Assembly (NCBI GenBank): GCA_949357655.1
Contig: CASHTG010000016.1
Location: forward strand, 1,488,001-1,552,000
Source of the DNA: Parascedosporium putredinis
Lineage: Eukaryota > Ascomycota > Sordariomycetes > Microascales > Microascaceae
Length of the DNA: 64,000 bases
Direction of reading: 5' to 3'
Made by a program: the position numbers and the translations under genes. The notes beneath the pieces were generated by a model. The model did no database searches, was not told where the DNA came from, and was given only the letters and a program-made list of their open reading frames with translations. Positions 43,694 through 56,199 of the stretch are shown in pieces; positions within the stretch are counted from its first letter, which is position 1; each line of letters begins with the position of its first letter.

Positions 43694-46665
43694 GATGTTC
43701 TATCGGAAATACAAGACTTGCGCGAGATGCTAATTATAAGTTGGTCGGAAACACGAGGTGGGAAAACGGAGCACCAGAAAGAAAAACAGGGTAGGACTAT
43801 GAGGAGGATGCTGGGTCAGCTAAGCCATGTTCCTCGGATGCGTTCTTTGCCACGTAAGAGGACATACGATGCGAATTGAGTGACGAAAACTTCTAGCAGC
43901 AAAAGCAGCGACAGATTAAGATAACCGGAACAGTTCCAAAAGCACCGTTCGGTTCAGAATCGAAAGATTGATGGTTGAGGGCAGACCTTGACAACTCAAC
44001 GCTCGGGTGCGGATACGCGAGATACAAAGGAGGGTCGGGACAGTCGTGCAAGGCAGAGAAAAAAAGGCTCCTGGGTGGAGCTCTCAGTGGGACGAATGCT
44101 CGTCGGATTCGGCGGGTATACGACAATGAGCCGCTTGAAAGAATGATTTCTAGTGAAACTTCTTTGTTTATCGTCGCAAAGTTTTTGGTTTCTTCTCGGT
44201 CCTCGACAAAAGGAAGGTTTCAGAGGAGAAGTGGTGGGATAAGGGGAAGGGTTCAAAAATTTGTCTAATATTCCGGGCCGAGCAACCAAGGGATCAATGT
44301 CACCAGGGACGCGAAGGGGGAAAGGGGACACAGGAGAAAGAAGAGAAAAAAGGGCCATTGGGCAGTGCGCCAAAGAGAGGTTCCGAGATTAGCACATTCA
44401 AGGTTGCGGATTGGCAGCTGGCCGTATTGAGCCTAGCACAGGTCCCCAGCACCCACTCAAGCCACTTTGGACAAACCAGGGGTAGCACATCCTAGCACAT
44501 CCTAGCACAGTGGTAATCACGGCTTGCCTCAGTACGAATAAAATACTTGTCCACGAGTTGATTGATTCGCTTCGCTTCACCAAGCCTTTTCACTGGCCCG
44601 CCAAGGTAGAGTACATTTTTCGACGACTTGCTGTTCTGATGCATCACCATGCTTAGCCTTCACTCCTCCTGCCTAAGGCGCGCACATGGGAACAACGTCA
44701 CGGTCCACGGGATCAGAGATCAGGCAATCACGGTTTGCGTGGAGAATGTGAAAAGCCCACAAATTATGGCGAGCCCAAATGTGCCCAAAAGACAGCTCTG
44801 GAACAAGACCAGATGTGCAGAGGCCTCGCTGCCCGAAAGGGTCTGGATGTTCTCAGACACTCCAACGTCCAATGAAGCGACGCTCCAGCCCAAGCACCCC
44901 AAAGGCTTTCTTCCCTCCGTCACTGAAAAGGAAAAGGGAGTGGACGTGCCTCCTATTTCGTCCCATGTGCACTGAATTACGTTACGTCCATGTCCGAAGT
45001 ACAGTACTTTGGCAAGTCCATCATGTCCCCCTTCACCCCACTGCAGCGTGGGGACCCCATGCAGCTCTGTAATTGGGCACAAAGAGGTCTGCGCTTTCCT
45101 TCCCGAGGGAAACGCGAAACCCATGCGCGTCAAGGTCAAGGCTTACTCCCAGCAAGCAATCAATTTGGCTGCCCAAAAGGAGAGCACTGCAAAAGCCAAG
45201 ACCAAGAGCCAGAGGGCAAAAAAAAAAAAAAAGAGAGCAACAGGAAGGAAAAGAAGAAGAAAGAAAAAGACAAAACGAGAAAAGAAAGGGGCCGTGGAGA
45301 AGGGATCAATACGGACCCTGAACGAATGGTGGCGCTCTCATTGACTACACACCATCAAACGCCCCCTTTCAACTTTTAGCTTTAACACAAAAGCATGGCG
45401 CATAATCCACTGCTCGAGACGATGCCTACCTCTGACACGGTCGAAAACGCTGCCGTGCGGGTCAGAGATGCCAGAAGGAATCCAAAGGCGCAGGATAGCT
45501 TTTAAAGCAACGGAGATCCGGATCTTCGCTTGGTCCATGCTTTGTGAGAGCTGGCTCCGGGAAACCCTCGTTGCCGACACGCTCCCCGAACCAGAGTTTA
45601 CCGCTGGCCTCTCTCCACTCCGCTCCACTCAATGTCGACACTCTCCATGTGGGTATTACTTCGTTGTACCATGGCAAATTGAAACGGCCGTCGCCTTGAT
45701 ACCCATGGTCCATCACGGGATATCTCACGGTATTATAGACCTTGTGAAACTTGGGAAGGATGCCAGCTAGAGGCAGTACGTCGCACATCAATGGATCCAA
45801 CCCTTGAGTGACCCGTGGCACCCAAGGCACCGAAACAAAAGAGCTAGGCTAGTGCGTCGTGGAAATGGAGCGCCCCCACCAGCACGTGCGAGGTTGAGAA
45901 ATCATCAAGCTCTGTGATTATTCTCCTTTTCTTCCGTTGACGTTCCCTTGCCATGTCCGACGGACTCTCCAGCGGGGCTACCGCACGCCACACCGTTCCC
46001 AGGAAATGACGTGAGACCCACAGGATAAATCCAGCCAGCTTGCTCCACGTCCAGTGATTGAAGGCTGAAGGGAGGCTTTTCAAGGCGATTTTTGAGGCGA
46101 TGGCAAACCTCTACTTTAGCATCATTACAGCCTGATATGTCCTGTGCTGTTGACGAACTTGACGAGACCACCTCATTATGGAGACACCAGCCCAAGAAAT
46201 GTTTCAGGCAGGAGGGGGTTGAGGATACTAAGTCCTAGAGAAAGAATAACCTTTGACTAGGATTCACATCTTCCGTGTCTATCCGCCACTAAGTACGCAC
46301 TTCTTCAAGCGTCTCCACGCTGACTCAATTAAAACCAATGTTGCAGCTCCTACCGTGGTGGGATTCTCAGCTGAGGGAAGAAGAGGGACGAAGGAAAGCG
46401 AGCCTCGATCTCGAATCGATGTCAATGACGAGAGGGCTTATCGAACGCCTTTGCCCATGAATTCTCACACTGTATCTCCCCCTGAAAAATGAGGCTGGAT
46501 GGTATTCATAGATGTCGAAGTGACCTGGCGCTGTCGTTGTACTATTACCTGTATTATTAAACGTGCCGTCTGCAGCCCTATGCATGCCGGCTTGCCCAAG
46601 TCTCCATGATGCCCTCACCATGAACTCCACGAAAGAGCACTCCTTTACCACTCTTTCGATTCCCA
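43694..46665. other. 3-kb region without a recognised gene
   Basis: The left part is the promoter of the coiled-coil gene. Frames at 44649-45379 (plus) and 45338-45830 (minus) are short, overlap on opposite strands and show no domain. The minus-strand frame 45462-45830 (PKFHKVYNTVRYPVMDHGYQ) is the only one with ordinary protein composition, but I cannot support it as a gene. Confidence 0.5.
44483..44509 (+). repeat. Tandem TAGCACATCC, 2.7 copies
   Basis: A 10-base unit is repeated without mismatch in the spacer upstream of the coiled-coil gene. Confidence 0.85.
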
Positions 46666-48302
46666 TTACAAGATTTTTCCATCCCTTTCCTCACCCATAT
46701 TAGCACATCCAACCACTAACCTTGAGGTTGCGTTTCTGGCAGATTTCCTCGCAATAACCTTGAGCGTGGAGATCCGATGTCTAAGCTCCGCCTCGTCCCG
46801 GCCAAGCTTTTCCCCAAGTTTCCTAACTTCCATGCGCCGTCCGGCCCTGAGATGTGCCATGATAGCAGAGTCTTCCTCTTCTGACCAGGTCGTGTCCGCG
46901 CCAAGATACGCTGCGATGTGCCGCCGCAGTTCGGGAGAGCTTAGAGAGTCACCATTACCGCCCGTTTCCAGACGGGCGGCAGGGGCGATACCCAAAGGGG
47001 TCACGGCTGTAACCGCCGTCGCGGATGACGCTCCAGGGGATAGTAGGCTAGAGTTGGGCGTTTTCCCCAAAGGCGTCTTCTCCATCGGTGTATGCGTGTG
47101 CCTGTTTGTTCGTTCAATTCTAGCCGCCTTTTCTCTCATCTGAGCCTTTCTGTCGACCCGTCTTAGGGATGTGGCTAGCTGCCGGGTACTCGATATCGAG
47201 CTATCCTTAGAGGATCGGTCGCTTATTGACTCGGCCCCTGGTCGGACTGCTGACACACCGTTACTGGGTGTCATCGCGCTCTGCTTTGCTGTCCTCGCCG
47301 GGCCACCCGATCCACTCGCGGCTTGCCCTCTCGCAACTCCACCTCCACCCCGGGGTGCGTCCTCTTCGTGGCGAAGCTTTGATGGGTGCCCGCCTGAGTC
47401 TCGTGTGCTTCTTTCCTTGACTTGTGACCCTCGAATAGGCTCGCGAACCAAGCGCTCTTGGGACGCGACCGCCTTCATCGCGCCAGATAGTCTCTCAATG
47501 AACTTCTCTGCCATGACTGTTAGCTCTTGCCTGTGGCCGGCAGCGGCCTCAAAATGCTCATCATCCGATTCTGCACTTTGTGCACCCCATCGCCATCCAC
47601 GGGGGCACGATTCAATGTGACAACCCAGGTTGAAACCTTGATGAGAATGCTCAGTGTGGAAATCGTAAACGTCCCTGTTGCGGTCTCGGGATCTAGGGCT
47701 ATATCCACCACGGCCCTCATGATAGCAATGCACATTGGTATGCATAACCGGCGGCTCTCTTTTCTTCTCAAGAATGCAGTTTGCTCATCATAACACCTTT
47801 GGATCTTCCACATCGCATCATCAACTTCATCAAAGGCGCGTTGGTAGTAGTCTCTACACGCCTGGATGTGCATGGTTTGTTCGCGAAGCCGAGGATAACG
47901 GGGCACATGGTCGGCAAAGTTCCGCCGTATATATCTCAGATACTTCCAGAGATGCTTGCCCACTTGCGTTTGTGGGCAGCCTGCAAGGACAGCCGTCAAC
48001 CAATCTCCATCCCCCATGAGCGCCTCAATGTGGCCCATACAAGCGACAGAGAAGGCGACCGTACTTTGCTTTTCCGGATCCTCGAGTATATCGAATACAG
48101 GGGGACCTCTTTTGGACCTTTCGTTTGGTCCCGGGAAAGAGGCATTGGTTGCCTCCGGGCTGATCCCACGATTCGTCCTACGCCCCATGAGCAACACTTT
48201 CGAGGGCGACTCAGTACCGACTCCGTCTTCACGCATTCTCTGGGAAGGGTTCCTTGGCGCTTCATTGTCGGATGATGGGGTGAGCCGGGAACTTCGATAC
48301 AT
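46666..48302 (-). CDS. Unrecognised protein with a C-terminal Myb/SANT-like motif
   Basis: The ATG at 48302 opens a Ser/Pro-rich N end. Then comes a helical domain of about 170 residues with many aromatic and Cys residues (FDILEDPEKQSTVAFSVACM, KHLWKYLRYIRRNF, FDEVDDAMWKIQRCYDEQ, SILIKVSTWVVTLN). Near 47535 the frame changes by one missing base (ACAGGCAAG). The second part starts ELTVMAEKFIERLSGAM, is Ser/Thr/Pro-rich and basic, and ends in TTWSEEEDSAIMAHLRAGRR ... GEKLGRDEAELRHRISTL. The W, acidic patch and helical spacing resemble a single Myb/SANT repeat, which suggests DNA or chromatin binding. I do not recognise the N-terminal domain. The last residues after ARNATSR may be intron read-through (a GTTAGT donor follows). 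Confidence 0.7.
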
Positions 48303-50303
48303 TGTGAGCTGTATAACTGCGGCTGAGGGCTGGTGCCGCTCGACCCTTCAGGTCGCGCCCTCCCATCTTGAACCGTGAACCTCGAGCAACGCGATAGAGA
48401 GATGTGAGATGGAGGCGACACTTGAATAAAGACAAGAAGCGAAAATAGTCACCAACACCCCACGGATGAGGTGTCCCGGCCTCCTGTGCGAGGCCTCTTG
48501 CTGCTTGCTTCTTTGATGGCCTGCACCACTGTCCGTTGTTCTTGCGAGCGACAAACGCAAATAGCAGAACTCTATCTCACTCCACGTGGTACGTGTTAAG
48601 CCCTATGTTCGGAGAAAGTTTGAAAGGGAGCACCCTCCACTATGGCCCTGGGAGAATACTGGGGGCCGGCCAAAATTGTTCTCAGTACAGATACGCCTTT
48701 TTCTTTTTTTTTTTCTCCCACCTTCATAAGCCTGTGGAATGAAGGACATGAGTCGCCTCGCACTGTCACGAAGTGTGATACTCCGAGACAAATCGTCCAT
48801 TTGCGAAATTTCCAGTGTCTTCGCACTGTACATACACCCACACTCGGAAGGTACGACCCACTATTTTGACTCTGAGGTCGACGACGACGATGAGCATAAG
48901 GAAGTCGCAAGGGCGCAAGGTGCCCAGCTCTATTTCTTCGTGGACATCCAATATAAAGCATTGATCGATTCATTTTTACAATAGAAACTAATACGTAGCG
49001 CATACATCTATGTTAAACTGAAAGAATTCTCAAAGAAGCAAACCCACATCAGCATCGACCTCTCGATTCATTGCCTATTTCCAAGAGCTCGCTGCCTCGA
49101 ACAGTTGGCCGAAGTCACAACATTCAAGTCCAGGAAAGAAATATTATTGTACTATCTAACACCATCAATACGTTGACTAACGCTCTAGTCTATATGCCTT
49201 GATGTTTCTCGCAATCGAAGACCAAAGAGTCCAAACCCCTCTCAGCGTATAAGCTCGTCGTAGCCAAGTCTGGACATCATAACTAGATTTCAAGATCCAC
49301 TTCCCTCCAACCCGCGCCCGCACCTTTCCTTCAAAGGAAAAATAAAGAAAGAAACATGGCCTACTCAAGCTTCGCAAGGCGCATCATCGCCGGACAGCAC
49401 CGCCGTAAAGCTATGCCACCCGCCCCTCTATCCTCGCTCGCCGTTGAAGAGCTACTGCTCGTCTTCTGCATACTCAGCGTCGAGAGCATCACAAAGCCAA
49501 AGCCTCCCAGCAAGAGCCCCGCCGCATGTATCAAGAGAAGGCTGAAACTAAGATGGCGCCGTGGGAGAGGCGAGCTTGTGTCTCCGCTCGCGACACAACC
49601 TACCGTTAACGCAAAAGGTGTTGCTGGCATTGACGTGGCGTAAGGCAGAGCGCTCAAATTGACACTGATCATCGGCAAACTAAAATTTGATACTTTAGGT
49701 CATTGGTGCAGCAATTGATAAAGGCTGGACGTACGACACCGGATCTTGGCGCCCAGAAGGAACCCGAGGCTTCGACCGAAGAACTTAGTACCAGCACCCA
49801 CAGTAAGACGGTCTGAGAACCCTTGTGGCACTTCTTTTACAGCTAGGTATGCTCGTGGGGATGACCAGGATCTTCGAGCAAGCGGTATCTAATGATATAT
49901 GAAGCTTAGAGCTGACAAGGACCTCGGTTTTAGGGTACTCGCCGCCTTTTCTTCTTCCTATATTCATAGGGGAATTTCATCTACATAAGGAAACTAGAGT
50001 GGGCGCTCGTAAACGTACGGCGCGGCGGCTATTCCAGCCTTAGTATACAAAGATGCGTATCGTTTCAATCATGCCAACAACCATGGAAGTCTCCAGGATT
50101 CTCAGATGCCCCACAAACAGGGAGAAAACGCCGATAATGATAAGAGCAGATGGTTTCCATCTTAAGAGAACAAACATATAAGGGAAAAAACAACAAATAA
50201 GACGTCCTGTCGAGGAGAATGATGAGGGCGAGGTAACGAAGCGTGATTCCAGCACGCCTTCCGCATCTCCTTGAGATGCCTGCCCCACGTCGTATAAAGG
50301 TAT
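48303..50303. other. 2-kb region with no clear gene
   Basis: The minus-strand frame 49361-49678 contains a hydrophobic stretch (FSLLLIHAAGLLLGGFGFVM) and could be an exon of a small membrane protein, but no family, start or partner exon is clear. The rest looks like promoter and 3' flank. Confidence 0.4.
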
Positions 50304-52011
50304 TTAATGTATTGGCTCCGCCATCTTGAAGCCCAGTGCCCTCTTGATCTTGGTATATAGCTTGATCTTGGCTGGCGGCTCCACGTAACCCTCAGCAAAA
50401 CTGTCCGAGTTGGCTAACTTCCTCTTCTCAGGCTGTGCCGACATCCTCCGCCTCATAAACGCAGCTCCGGTTGAAGAGGCCCTTTTCAGCTCGCTCGCCG
50501 GAATGGAGGGCTGAGAAGAAGGGGTTTGGCAGGGATGGACACTGCCGGCGAAGAAGGGATCGAGGTGGGTTGGTAGGTGCTACTGGACTGGCATGGGGCG
50601 CTGAGGATCGACGGCGAACCAGAAACTCTGCGAGAGCGAACGGACCCGTTCACCGAGACGCTCGTGGTCGATGGTGAGCCTAGGCTTGAATACGCCCTGG
50701 CCGGCTTTGATCCTAGAAGCTGAAGGGATATCCAAATAGCGGAGACGGTCATGAATATGCGGGTTTGATGGTCCACCGGTAAAACGGCTCGCTCCGATGT
50801 CCGCATGTCGTAAGGGATGGGCGAGGCTCCATTTGCGTCGAATGAGAAAGGCCTCGTAGGGGGTGCCGGCCAGCCGAGTTGGGCGATACGGTAGTGTACT
50901 GGTTGAGCACTTCCAGCGTCGACTGTGTTAGTGTGCCCAAGATGGGGTGCCGTCTTGTTGCGCGGTCAATGAGGCTAAAGGTGTACTTGTAATGCTCTTC
51001 ATCTTCAAACGCGATTTTTCTCTTGACCCAGCGAGCGATGACAGTGTGGCCGTCCTCGTTAATATTGTGGAATTCGTACGAGGCATTGGGCATTTGATAT
51101 GCCGTCCATATGGACCCGTCGGCAAGAACGATATCTGTGCCGCCTTCGGGGGCTATGCGAGGGCTTATGACTGCCAGCAGTTCGCGATTGCTCAGTGGAT
51201 CATGGTCATCAACGGGCGTTAGGGAGTCGTAGTCCTCGCTCTCCGCGACGATGAGATCGTTGGGCCCTAAGTGGGCACCCCGGCCCAGAAGCCTGGGAAA
51301 ACGATTCATCATACTCGAGGATCCGAGTAGGGAGCCCCGGAGAACGTTGCTGGATAGGACATCAAATGCGGGTTTGGGGCGAACGTCTGTAAACTGCTGA
51401 AGCTGAAGGAGAAGCTTGGGCCGCGCATGAATGAAGCGACGATGCTTCGGGGTAGGCGGTTGAGCTACGAGATACCGCATCGCCGACCTGGGGGCTCTCC
51501 TCCGTCTTTTCCGAGGTTGCATTGATGTGCCAATATTGCCATCGCTCAACTCTGAGTAAGCACTGTCGTCCTCGCTGTGGGCAGTCCAGGTTGAGGACGG
51601 AGATCGAAGCCGCTGGGGTATATCTAGTTCTTCAGCATCATCCGTCTGCGGATCAGCAAACCTCACGACATGATCCTTCTTGGCGAATGTTTCTGACTTG
51701 GGCCGTGGGCGAAAGACTCGAGGCTCTGGGGTCGGGGTGTTGGGGGATTGGATGTAGGAGACCGGCCGCGAGGAGGCCGGGGAAGTTTGGGTCTCGAAAT
51801 CGGAGGCTTGGGCGACTAGATTTCGGCTGGGCGTGGTGTAGTTGGTGTTGGATTCGTTATCCGACATTTGTCGTAGGGCGGACTTCAAGAGAGGGATACG
51901 TATTGCTGGGCGGTTCGGTAAAGGTGGTGATGAATATTCATGGCCATGAAGACTGGCCCCAGAATGAAGGAACATTTTCAAGGGAGGAGAATGAGAATGC
52001 CTCTTAACCAC
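50304..52011 (-). CDS. Conserved-looking fungal protein of unknown function with one C-terminal membrane segment
   Basis: The start is uncertain: ATG at 52011, or the in-frame ATG at 51867 (MSDNESNTNYTTPSRNL), which looks more natural. The first 150 residues are Ser/Pro-rich and disordered with a basic patch (QPRKRRRRAPRSAM), a possible nuclear signal. A folded middle follows (FTDVRPKPAFDVLSSNVLRG, DIVLADGSIWTAYQMPNASYEF, HTVIARWVKRKIAF, YKYTFSLIDRATRRHPILGTL). After a missing base near 50890 it continues PFSFDANGASPIPYD, VLPVDHQTRIFMTVSAIWIS (possible membrane or amphipathic helix), then, after another near 50495, ASELKRASSTGAAFMRRRM to the stop at 50304-50306. I recognise no domain. The folded middle suggests a real, conserved protein. 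Confidence 0.7.
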
Positions 52012-55000
52012 GCCTGGGGAAGAGCTACTTCATGTACCTCATAGCACTAGTGGGCTTAGCCGAAGCTTCCGGGCCAAGGCTGGATGAGCTACTCCGCAAG
52101 CAAGCAAGCAGGGAAGCTCAGGGAGGAAGGATAACAGGGCAGCAGGGAGACGTCGAGGATGTGGATCGTGGGAGGGCGTGCAGCTGGATTGACGGATGCA
52201 ATATCACAAGCGGGAGATGTGATGACTGGGGGTGATAAGACAGTTGATGCAGATGCTCAGTGGGGCAGGGGATACGACAACAGAGCACGAGACGGACAAG
52301 TGCTGTGGGATTTCGAAACTGTCTGCCCAAGCGCGGACCAAAAGAGGCGGCAGAAAAGAAGGAGTCAAGAGAGAGAAGAAAAGAAAGATAACCACAAACG
52401 AAAACAAGGTAGTGGGGTCCAAGATAGCCGAGAAGGCACTCGCTGGGAGGCGGGAAGGTGATGCGTGAGGGTGGGTGGGCGAGGTGGGTGAATGCCGAAA
52501 AATACGACTCAAAGGCTGGATGCGAAGTTCTTGTCAGAAATAGGCCTAAACCAAAAGTCAAAGTGCACGCGTGCGATGCGATCGGGAGGCCCGGGTAAGC
52601 TAGGATGGCGTCTGAACGGAAGTGGAAAGGTGGGCGGGGATCCAGCGTATGGGGCTCGACTGGCTGGTCCAAAGTCCGACTGCACCGTGAACGGGGAATT
52701 TGGTGCCCGACTCCCCGATGCAGAGGCGGCCAGTGTTGCGGGGAGACAGGAGGGAGTGGACAAGGGGAGGAGGAATTCAAAGCACAAGCGGGAAGAGGGG
52801 AATAAAAATGCACAACCTACCGAGTTTCCAAGATTGGATGAGAAGGCTTGAACCCCCGAGAGGCGGTCAAGAAAAAGGCGGCTTGGGCTGAGGAGATGTC
52901 AGATGGAGAGCTGAACACCTCAGCGAACCCACTTTCATCGGCCGATGTGGGTTCTTGTCGCGCCAGCAAAGTGGGCGAAGGTCCTTGGGAAGAGAGACTG
53001 GGTCGAGTGGCCTTGTATCAAGACGAAAACGAACCCGAGGCTGATTGTGATCCTGAGTCCTTGCCGAGAGATGGACGCGGATCCAGAAAGCATCAAGGGG
53101 AGGACCTGACCTGCTAGTCAAATTGGCCTTGCTTTCACTTTCTTTATCTGGTCTTATTAAAGGCTTCTCACACTGGCTGCACTGGCGCCTGGCGTGCGTC
53201 TTGCGTGTCTTATTTGACAAACACTTGACTGAGCCCTTTCTTTTTCGACAATGTCAATTGGCTTCCTGGTGTCAGAGTGAGACCTGCGCAACCAATAGTT
53301 GTAATTGCTTCTCGTTTCCTTTCCGTCGATCAATTGGGAGGCAAATCGGGATCCGGGCGGGTATGTCTAGTCGATCAAGGACATGCCCCCGAAAAGAAAT
53401 GGTGCCAAACAAGAAAGAATAGTGTAAGGGGGACTCGAAGAAGGGAATAAGGAGTGAAGGCTTTTGGTCTGCCACAATTCCCTCGAGAGACTTTTTGGAA
53501 GGTGATGAGCCTTGTCCCCTTTCTCACCTCCAGGCCAGGCAATCCTTCAAAGAAAAGGAGGTGAGGTGGAGGAGGGGACCAAAAGGGGGTGTGGCTATGG
53601 TTGCACTGGGATGCGGCGTGGTCGTCAAAGCAGTGTCACCGTTGAAGCTCACAGGCTGTACTTGTATTATGTGGGCTATGAGCCTGGGGAGGGGGACAAG
53701 GTGGCTCGATCGGTGGAAAAATAGCCAATCCAGGCAAGGATAGGGCTGGATTCCGCAAGTCCGGTTTGCCTCGCAAGATCTCAAGAATGGCTACAGCAGC
53801 ACTTCTCCGGTTCTTGCTGGTGGATGTACTAGGACTACCTGAGCAGCCAAATAAATCTTGTTCCCGCCGCACAGTAGTGGCCTTGATGGGAGTGGTTGGG
53901 AGCCGACAAGGGGGCCGGAGTAAGACTTTTGGCCAGGTTCGAGATGTCGAAATGGGACCGAATGCAACCAGGTCCAACCACGTGGATGACGGATGGTGTG
54001 CGGCAAGACTGGTCTGTTCCTCTGTTCCTGGGAGCGGGACAAGGGATTGATGGTGACCAAAGACGGAAGATTGAAAGGGGGATTTCTGCTAAGACTCAAG
54101 CGGAAGGAGCAACACATCGTATTTTTAAACAGATTGAACCAAGAGCTTGCCTTGCCAGCTTTGCTTCGCTCTGCGAGCCTGAATCCCCAAATCCGAACCC
54201 TCGGCATCAATGACGTTGCTCTCTCCGTCCATAAATTTTTTTTTCTTTTTTAATTCCTCCTCGGTTTCCCTTATTACTCGACCTCCCACCATAACTCAAA
54301 AGTACCTTGTCCAGGCCGTTACCAAGGATCTGAACAAGAACTTATTGCCCGTGTAACTGTTGGAAGAAAAACTACGAACCTATGCAGTAGGCGCTAGTGG
54401 GGGTTGAAGTACACTTGTACATCACCGAGAACGCCCCTCGTGATATCAAACAAGTCCTCACCCGCCAAACCCGCGTATACCTCGGGACAATTGGTTGAAT
54501 AATGACATCTCAGCTCGTACCAGGCCCGTTACTTCAGCGCCAACGCCCCCATTACATGTGTGGAGAGGGGCAGGGCTTACTCACACGACGCTATTCTCAC
54601 TTGCCTGTCTTGGGGAAAGGGTGGTCCCAGGAGTTCTTTGTTGAACCTCTAAAAGCATGCATCTGGATGCTGCTCTCCTCTCACAGGTTGTATTAGCGTC
54701 GGCTACGGATTTTGATTCTCTCCCACCATCGCCTGATCAATCATCTGTTTTCACCACTCTGGTGCAATGCCTACATGTAGCTTCTGATTCATTTGGTGGT
54801 CGAGCAAAGATGAGAATATGTTGGCATACAGGCAATACAGAGTATGTGATAACGGAACTGGCCTCTAGGATCATCGATGACTGAATGCATTAAAATCAGA
54901 AATATAACAAGTGGGAGAAAAAAATCTTTGTCGGGGGCCGAAATACCCGTTTGATCGTTTGACCTCACTTGATGCCATGACTGAGCTCGGTCACCTCGGA

Positions 55001-56199
55001 CCGCCTTGGGCTTGGGGCTGGACCATCTGGTCCCAGCCAGTCTTGGCAACGGAACCTCTGCAGAAATTATCCGAACAGCCAAGAAGTCATGGTCTGCAAA
55101 CAGGCATCTCACCAGTTGCTGCTGATGTTCGGATGATGCGATTCGACGTAAGGTGCTACTCTACATTCCGTTCAAGAACCTGGCCTCTTTTTCCGATGCT
55201 CTATTTCAATTGATTAAATTGGATGGTTAAAATCTGGGCAGCCCGAGCTTGTGACGCCGTCAACATCGGACTTTGGTGCATGCTGGGCGGCAGCTACCCG
55301 CGTTTCGCACCCCAGCTTGATTTGGGGTTGGAAGAAACGGGATACATCAGGCTGGCCAATCATGCTTCCACCCAGCCAACGCCCAACCTAATCGACTATA
55401 CATTTTTCGGACGTTCTTGGCGTGGACGTACAAGTAGGAGATATTATCATTATCATCAATGACCTATTACTTCGTACTTTGGTTGGTCTTTGTCGATTTC
55501 CATCAGATGCTGTTGCATCATGTAGTCATCCTCAACCGAGGCTGGCCGTGGATGGGCTCCAGCGCTCCACAAAGCCAAACCCCCAAGATGGGAAGAGACA
55601 AGAAAAAGCGGGCCTTTTCGACTAAATCCGAAGGCAAAAAGATAGAAAAGAAAAAAATCCGAAGGGTTTGTCGAGTATCCTGCGGAATTCCGCTTCTTGG
55701 TCTCCGTTGGCGGAGACGGCCATTGAAGGGTCCAAACCAGCGGGCACCAAGACCCACAGAAGGGCTCAGGCTAGAAACATCGTCGGTTTGGTGGTGGAGC
55801 AGGCAGCGCCGGAAATCACCGTCGCTGACCCAGTGCGAGTAGAAAATCGCGGTTCTTTCTCAACGACGCGTCCTGCAACCAAGCTCCCCCTCTGCTCGTT
55901 GAGCTCCCTTGGAATAGCCCTCAACTTTGACCGCAACCCGCCTCCAAGGTCCGCTCTAGACCTGCAGGGATCGTGTACGTTGGCCGAATGTGCCCGTCGT
56001 GAATTAATAATAAAAACCCTGCACGAGACTGGGAGGATTATCGGCGAGCTGGTTTCGTCCTGGTCGAGCTCTCCCGTGGCTCCCGGAGCCTCGCTCAGTT
56101 CCCTTGCATGATCGCCGCACTGGGTTCTTTTTTTATCCCATCTTCCGCACTGAGCACCACCATCATCGATACACCCTCAAAAAGAAACAGCCATCCATC
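52012..56199. other. 4.2-kb region without a recognised gene
   Basis: The left end is the promoter of the unknown gene. Frames such as 52118-52813 (minus) and 55668-56111 (plus) are low-complexity or lie in the leader of GPI18 and show no domain. Nothing else is supported. Confidence 0.5.

Noticed and set aside
44649..45830. Several short frames that could be one small gene
   Set aside because: They overlap on opposite strands, include a poly-A-derived Lys run, and show no domain or usable splice pattern.
52118..52813. 231-codon minus-strand frame
   Set aside because: Low-complexity Pro/Ser/Leu composition over a CT-rich promoter; no domain or conserved-looking block.
55668..56111. 147-codon plus-strand frame upstream of GPI18
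   Set aside because: It lies in the likely leader of GPI18 and resembles no family; it ends just before the GPI18 start.
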